From assembly GCA_905215635.1 (NCBI GenBank), contig CAJMQX010000016.1, forward strand, positions 1 through 10,260: DNA of 10,260 nt. Direction: 5' to 3'. The notes under the pieces were generated by a model. The model made no database searches. It saw only the letters and a program-made list of their open reading frames with translations, and had not been told where the DNA came from. The translations under genes and the position numbers were made by a program. Shown here piece by piece: positions 6,077 through 10,260 of the stretch; the stretch's first letter is position 1; every line of letters starts with the position of its first letter. This DNA is from an uncultured bacterium. Its GTDB lineage: Bacteria; Bacillota_I; Bacilli_A; RF39; UBA660.

Positions 6077-6817
6077 ATGCAAACATTTTATTTTACAGAT
6101 CCTGGAAAAGTTAGATCTCATAATGAAGATAGTGTTACTATTATAAATAATGATAAACAAGAATTCATCTTAGCTATTGCTGATGGTATGGGAGGCCATA
6201 AAGCTGGAGAAGTTGCTTCTCTTATTGCTATTGAACATATTAGAGAAAGCTTCTACAAATTAGATACTATTGGTACTAAAGAAGATGCTATTGAATGGTT
6301 AAGATTAATTGTTAAAGAAATAAATAATAAAATTTTTGATTACGCTGATAAACACCCAGAAAGTAAAGGTTTAGGCACAACGCTTGTTATAGCTATTAAA
6401 ACTAACGATTATATTCTTTATGGAAATATTGGTGATAGTTCAGGATATGTAATCAAAAATAATACTCTTCATAAAGTAACTAAAGATCATACTTATGTCA
6501 GTATGCTTCTAAATAATGGTAGACTATCTGAAGAATCTGCCAAAAACCATCCTGGTAAAAATCTCTTAACAAGAGCACTTGGAGCTAATGATCCTATTGA
6601 AATTGACATCTTTGATGTTGATACATCAGTAAAAGGATTGTTTCTATGTAGCGATGGTCTAACAAACATGTTAACTGAAGAACAAATAGAAAAAACTTTA
6701 AATAGTGACTTGCCAATTGAAGAAGCTGTTATAAGACTAATTAAAAAAGCTAATTCTCGTGGCGGTACAGATAATATATCTATCGCCTATTTAAAAAAAG
6801 ATAGTCAAGAATTATAA
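6077..6817 (+). CDS. prpC: PP2C-family Ser/Thr protein phosphatase (Stp/PrpC)
   Basis: This is a 246-residue metal-dependent phosphatase of the PP2C (PPM) family that removes phosphates placed by the kinase encoded next. All metal and phosphate residues are visible: Arg13, Glu17 and Asp18 in VRSHNEDS, Asp36-Gly37 in ADGMGGHKAGEVAS, GLGTTL at 98-103, Asp120 in GNIGDS, Asp193 in LCSDGLTNML and Asp232 in GGTDNIS. The length matches bacterial Stp/PrpC. The start at 6077 is only 1 base after the rlmN stop. A gap of about 67 bases, with no convincing promoter or terminator, separates it from prkC, so they are probably co-transcribed as in other Firmicutes. Confidence 0.96.
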   Translation: MQTFYFTDPGKVRSHNEDSVTIINNDKQEFILAIADGMGGHKAGEVASLIAIEHIRESFYKLDTIGTKEDAIEWLRLIVKEINNKIFDYADKHPESKGLGTTLVIAIKTNDYILYGNIGDSSGYVIKNNTLHKVTKDHTYVSMLLNNGRLSEESAKNHPGKNLLTRALGANDPIEIDIFDVDTSVKGLFLCSDGLTNMLTEEQIEKTLNSDLPIEEAVIRLIKKANSRGGTDNISIAYLKKDSQEL

Positions 6818-6884
6818 TTAATAAAAAGAATAAATAAAAATTAAATGAATAATAAATATTATTGATAAGGAAGTGAGTAACAAT

Positions 6885-8699
6885 ATGTTATCAAAGGGGC
6901 AAAAAATAAATAACCGATATGAAATAATTAAATCAATTGGCGAAGGTGGTATGGCAAATGTCTATCTTGCAAATGATAAAATATTAGACAGAAAAGTAGC
7001 AGTCAAAGTATTACGTGGTGATTTATCTAGTGATGAAAAATTTATTCGTCGTTTTCAAAGAGAAGCATTATCAGTATCTAATTTATCACATCCAAATATT
7101 GTTGAAGTATATGATGTTGGTGAAGAAGATGGTGAATATTATATTGTTATGGAATATATTGATGGTAAAACCCTAAAACAACTATTAAAAAAACGTGAAT
7201 ACCTAACCTTAACAGAAGTAATTGACATCATGACACAGTTAACTGATGGTATTGCACATGCCCATGAATCATATATTATCCACCGTGATATTAAGCCGCA
7301 AAACATCATGATTGAAGATGATGGACGTATAAAAATAACTGACTTTGGTATTGCTATGGCATTAAATGCTACTCAATTAACTCAAACAAACTCCGTAATG
7401 GGAAGTGTTCACTACTTGCCACCTGAACAAGCTAGCGGTAAAGGAGCTACTGTAAAAAGCGATATCTATTCCATGGGAATACTTATGTATGAATTATTAA
7501 CTGGAACTGTTCCTTTCAAAGGAGACAATGCTGTTGAAATAGCTTTAAAGCACATGAAAGATAAAATTCCTAGTATTCGCAAGCAAGATCCATCTATTCC
7601 TCAATCAGTAGAAAACATTTTACTTAAAGCTACTGCTAAAAATCCACGTAATAGATATGATTCTGCTAAAGAAATGCACGAAGATTTACTACATTGTCTT
7701 GAAGAAGAACATGCTAATGATAAAAAAATAACTTTTGAATATCCTGAAAATGATTTTGATGACACTAGTCAAATTCCAGTAACCCCTCCTCCTAAGAAAA
7801 AAGTTGAAAAACCTAAAAAGGAGGAAGAAAAAATGGAAGATACTGATGAACTAGTAACTGAAATTAAAAACGAAGATATGGAAAATGATGATGATAGTTT
7901 TGAAGAACCTAAGAAAAGAAATACATTAATAATTATACTAACATCATTCTTACTTCTATTACTAATTAGTTTAGGAGTATTCTGGCTTATAACTACCAAA
8001 GAAGTTCAAGATGTCATTGTTCCTAATGTTGAGAACTTAACTCTTGAAGATGCTATTGACATGCTAAAAAAAGAAGGATTTACTTATACCACAGAAACAC
8101 AAAATAGTGACACCGTCGAAGCTGGAAAAGTAATTAAAACAACACCTAAAGCCGGTAGTACCAGAAAAAAAGGTGATACTATTACAATCATTGAATCTAT
8201 CGGAGGAAATTATAACTACCTAGAAGACTATACTGGCAAAAACTATACTGAAATTAAAGCAAAATTAGAATTATTAAAAATTAATGTCTTAGTAGAAAAG
8301 AAAGATGTTGAAGATAAAGAAAAATATAAAGATAAAGAAAATATCATTATTGATCAATCACCAAAATTCACCGAAGGTGATGAAAAGAAAATATTAGAAC
8401 AAGGTGATACTGTTACTTTATATATACCAAACATTGTTGATGAATATCCTGATATGGTTAATGAAGGTTGGACTTTAAGTGATTTCCTTGCATTTGCTGA
8501 TGAATATCAATTAACTTATATCATTCAAGATAGCACTGGTACTACTATTCCAGAAAGTGAATATAGTAATTTAGGAAGTGCCATAATTATTAGTCAATCT
8601 AGAAAAGTTGGCGACCGCATTTTAACAAATGTTACTCAAAAAATAATGTTAAATACTGTATATAAAAGTAATGACAAAGAAGAAGAAAAGACAGAATAA
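6885..8699 (+). CDS. prkC: Membrane Ser/Thr protein kinase with PASTA repeats (Stk/PrkC)
   Basis: This is a 604-residue transmembrane sensor kinase that detects peptidoglycan fragments outside the cell and phosphorylates proteins inside. The kinase domain (about 12-270) has the glycine loop GEGGMANV (19-26), Lys41, Glu60, HRDIKPQN (133-140, catalytic Asp135) and DFG (153-155), all intact. The activation segment has several Thr and ends in GSVHYLPPE (173-181). A highly charged Lys/Glu linker (272-346) leads to one membrane helix (347-370). About three PASTA-like repeats follow (376-438, 444-515, 516-592); the last two are divergent. ATG at 6885 is preferred over GTG at 6873 because TAAGGAAGTGA, nearly the full anti-Shine-Dalgarno complement, covers that GTG. 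In Bacillus subtilis this kinase phosphorylates the RsgA homologue CpgA, whose gene follows here too. An in-frame internal start lies at 7833. Confidence 0.96.
   Translation: MLSKGQKINNRYEIIKSIGEGGMANVYLANDKILDRKVAVKVLRGDLSSDEKFIRRFQREALSVSNLSHPNIVEVYDVGEEDGEYYIVMEYIDGKTLKQLLKKREYLTLTEVIDIMTQLTDGIAHAHESYIIHRDIKPQNIMIEDDGRIKITDFGIAMALNATQLTQTNSVMGSVHYLPPEQASGKGATVKSDIYSMGILMYELLTGTVPFKGDNAVEIALKHMKDKIPSIRKQDPSIPQSVENILLKATAKNPRNRYDSAKEMHEDLLHCLEEEHANDKKITFEYPENDFDDTSQIPVTPPPKKKVEKPKKEEEKMEDTDELVTEIKNEDMENDDDSFEEPKKRNTLIIILTSFLLLLLISLGVFWLITTKEVQDVIVPNVENLTLEDAIDMLKKEGFTYTTETQNSDTVEAGKVIKTTPKAGSTRKKGDTITIIESIGGNYNYLEDYTGKNYTEIKAKLELLKINVLVEKKDVEDKEKYKDKENIIIDQSPKFTEGDEKKILEQGDTVTLYIPNIVDEYPDMVNEGWTLSDFLAFADEYQLTYIIQDSTGTTIPESEYSNLGSAIIISQSRKVGDRILTNVTQKIMLNTVYKSNDKEEEKTE
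7818..7835 (+). promoter_or_regulatory. Possible internal translation start within prkC
   Basis: A perfect AAGGAGG (7818-7824) lies 8 bases before an in-frame ATG (7833-7835, Met317). Initiation here would give a 288-residue protein with about 30 cytoplasmic residues, the membrane helix and all PASTA repeats but no kinase. The site uses GAG for Glu313; elsewhere in prkC glutamate is GAA apart from one other GAG (Glu383). Whether ribosomes use the site is not shown by the sequence. Confidence 0.4.
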
Positions 8700-8720
8700 A
8701 TATATATTAGGAAGTGATTT

Positions 8721-9557
8721 ATGACTGGCATAATTATTAAAAATATTAGCAATGACTATACCATTGAAGCAAACAATCAATTATTTACTTGCAAACCTCG
8801 TGGCAAATTTAGACTAAATAATCTAACACCACTTGTCGGAGATATTGTTGACTTTGATGAAACAAACAATTATATTTTAAATATTCATCCTAGAAAAAAT
8901 GAACTAATTCGTCCAAGTATTGCCAATATTGATATTGCTATTATAGTAACTAGTGTTAAAGATCCAAACTTTGATACTACCCTTCTAGATAAAGAATTAA
9001 CAATCATTTCCTATAACAACATTGAACCCATAATATATTTCACTAAATTAGATTTATTAAATGAATTAGAAAATAAAGAAATACAAAAATATATCGAATA
9101 CTACCAAAGTATTGGCTACAAAACAGCCACTAGTATTGATAAACTCTTACCTTTAATTAAAGACAAAATCGTAGTCTTAACAGGTCAAAGTGGTGCCGGT
9201 AAGTCTACCCTCCTAAACAAAATAGATCCAACTCTAAAACTTAAAACTGATGAAATATCTTACGCTTTAGGACGTGGTAAACATACAACAAGACATACCG
9301 AATTTTTCAAAACAGCAAATGCTCACATTGCCGACACACCAGGATTTTCCAAAATAGATTTTCATAACATGACCCCTATAGACATTCGAGATAACATGAA
9401 AGAAATGTTTGATAACCTCGAAAAATGTAAATATCAAGACTGTCTACATCAAAAAGAAGATCAATGTTATGTTAAAGAAATGGTAAAAGAAAATAAAATA
9501 TTATTAAGTAGATATCAAAATTATCTTAACTTTATAACTAGTATAAATAAGAAATAA
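8721..9557 (+). CDS. rsgA: Small ribosomal subunit biogenesis GTPase RsgA
   Basis: This is a 278-residue circularly permuted GTPase that assists late maturation of the 30S subunit. The order is an N-terminal OB fold (about 1-62), G4 as TKLD (108-111), G1 as GQSGAGKST (155-163), G2 region HTTRHTE (188-194), G3 as DTPGF (205-209), then a zinc-binding domain with Cys236, Cys241, His243 and Cys249. TKxD in place of NKxD is common in RsgA/CpgA of Bacilli. It is slightly shorter than the usual 290-300 residues because the N-terminal extension is short. AGGAAGTGAT precedes the ATG. It starts 21 bases after prkC and ends 9 bases before rpe. The PrkC-RsgA pairing fits the known phosphorylation of CpgA by PrkC in Bacillus. 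Confidence 0.96.
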   Translation: MTGIIIKNISNDYTIEANNQLFTCKPRGKFRLNNLTPLVGDIVDFDETNNYILNIHPRKNELIRPSIANIDIAIIVTSVKDPNFDTTLLDKELTIISYNNIEPIIYFTKLDLLNELENKEIQKYIEYYQSIGYKTATSIDKLLPLIKDKIVVLTGQSGAGKSTLLNKIDPTLKLKTDEISYALGRGKHTTRHTEFFKTANAHIADTPGFSKIDFHNMTPIDIRDNMKEMFDNLEKCKYQDCLHQKEDQCYVKEMVKENKILLSRYQNYLNFITSINKK

Positions 9558-9566
9558 GGTGCTAAT

Positions 9567-10190
9567 ATGTTAAAAATCTCCACTTCTATCTTAGCTGCTC
9601 AAAACCGCTCTGATAGTATTATCAAGTTAAATCAAACAAATACTGACTATATACATATTGATATTATGGATGGCAACTTTGTTCCCAATGAACAATTTAA
9701 AAAAGAAGAAATACAATCATTACTACCCTTATCAACAAAACCTGTTGATATACATCTAATGGTAAGTAATCCTCTTGAATATATTGATATCTTAAACTAT
9801 CCCAATATCTTTAATGTAACCATTCACTTAGAAATAACAAAAGATATTAAAAGTATTCTTAAAACAATTAAAGATAAAGGTTATAAATGTGGTATTGCTA
9901 TCAAACCAAAAACAGATATAAAGAAGTTAATTCCTTATATCAAAGATATTGACTTAATATTAATAATGAGTGTTGAACCAGGATTTAGCGGTCAAGAATT
10001 TATTCCTAATACCATAAATCGTATTAAAGAAATCAAAGAATTAAATCCTAATCTAATTATTGAAGTAGATGGCGGAATAAAAGGCACTAATATTAATTTA
10101 ATAAAAAATAGTATTGATATAGCTGTCGTTGGCAGTTATATTACAAATAAATCTGATTATAATGAAGCAATTAATAATTTAAAAAATTAG
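9567..10190 (+). CDS. rpe: Ribulose-phosphate 3-epimerase
   Basis: This is a 207-residue TIM-barrel enzyme that interconverts ribulose 5-phosphate and xylulose 5-phosphate in the pentose phosphate pathway. Metal and catalytic residues are His30 and Asp32 in HIDIMDGNFVPN, His63 in DIHLM, and Asp168 in EVDGGI. The phosphate-binding parts are MSVEPGFSGQEF (134-145) and VVGSYI (187-192). It is a little shorter than the usual 215-220 residues, mainly at the C-terminus, where the common aromatic after GS is Tyr. The ribosome-binding site is AAGGTG at 9557-9562. Its last codons and stop form part of the operon terminator. Confidence 0.95.
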   Translation: MLKISTSILAAQNRSDSIIKLNQTNTDYIHIDIMDGNFVPNEQFKKEEIQSLLPLSTKPVDIHLMVSNPLEYIDILNYPNIFNVTIHLEITKDIKSILKTIKDKGYKCGIAIKPKTDIKKLIPYIKDIDLILIMSVEPGFSGQEFIPNTINRIKEIKELNPNLIIEVDGGIKGTNINLIKNSIDIAVVGSYITNKSDYNEAINNLKN

Positions 10191-10203
10191 TTGCTTTTTT
10201 TGT
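10165..10203 (+). terminator. Intrinsic terminator of the rlmN-rpe operon
   Basis: AAGCAATTAA (10165-10174), a 12-base loop and TTAGTTGCTT (10187-10196) form a 10-bp stem with one G-T pair, followed by a run of seven Ts (10195-10201). The 5' arm encodes residues of the rpe C-terminus, and the rpe stop codon TAG (10188-10190) is in the 3' arm. Confidence 0.75.
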
Positions 10204-10249
10204 GTTTTAAAAAATCATTATTACCACATAATATTCATAGAATACATAG

Positions 10250-10260
10250 AAAGGTGATAA
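10250..10260 (+). promoter_or_regulatory. Ribosome-binding site of the next gene at the window edge
   Basis: AAAGGTGATAA on the last bases matches the strong Shine-Dalgarno pattern used throughout the window. A start codon is expected just beyond the edge. In many Firmicutes the gene after rsgA-rpe encodes thiamine pyrophosphokinase, but nothing of its coding sequence is visible here. Confidence 0.55.

Noticed and set aside
6848..6863. AT-only inverted repeat between prpC and prkC
   Set aside because: The stem has no G-C pairs, almost no loop and no T-run, so it is unlikely to be stable or to terminate transcription.
7769..7999. Minus-strand open frame of 76 codons, serine-rich
   Set aside because: It is the reverse complement of the Lys/Glu-rich linker and membrane helix of prkC, a typical low-complexity shadow.
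10205..10232. Possible promoter TTTTAA-16-CATAAT after rpe
   Set aside because: Both boxes match poorly and the region is uniformly AT-rich; the gene it would serve lies outside the window.

Overview
The window is very AT-rich, gene-dense DNA with strong Shine-Dalgarno sites of the AAGGAGGTGAT type and sigma-A-like promoters. The gene set (PASTA-domain kinase with its PP2C phosphatase, RsgA, a DUF951 protein, a SigK/SigE-like sigma factor) points to a low-GC Firmicute, probably an uncultured gut-type member of the Bacilli. The PASTA kinase suggests a peptidoglycan wall, so a true wall-less mycoplasma is unlikely. The species cannot be named from this sequence.

Positions 1-4925 are all on the minus strand. 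Read in the direction of transcription from the middle of the window, they are: a thioredoxin-fold membrane protein coupled to trmL and closed by a terminator; then a DUF951 protein coupled to an AbgT-family transporter, closed by an unusual double-arm terminator; then an ASCH-domain protein, a sporulation-type sigma factor with its own promoter, a triple 32-bp tandem repeat, and the 5' part of ychF, which runs off the left edge. DUF951 genes normally sit beside ychF in Bacilli, so the AbgT/ASCH/sigma block looks like an insertion into that neighbourhood.

Positions 4987-10203 are on the plus strand and start from a promoter back to back with that of the thioredoxin-fold gene. They form one probable operon: rlmN, prpC (PP2C phosphatase), prkC (PASTA Ser/Thr kinase), rsgA and rpe. 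It ends in an intrinsic terminator whose 5' arm lies inside rpe. A ribosome-binding site for another gene lies on the last bases of the window; in relatives this would be the thiamine pyrophosphokinase gene.

The theme is ribosome and tRNA maintenance (YchF, TrmL, RlmN, RsgA) joined to cell-envelope signalling (PrkC/PrpC). Most of the window is ordinary chromosomal core. The points worth a second look are an optimal in-frame internal translation start in prkC that would give a kinase-free PASTA receptor, the tandem repeat covering the sigma gene's stop codon, the double-arm terminator, and the sigma/ASCH/AbgT block. I found no CRISPR array, insertion sequence, rRNA, tRNA or recognisable riboswitch, and no gene-free stretch longer than 300 bases.
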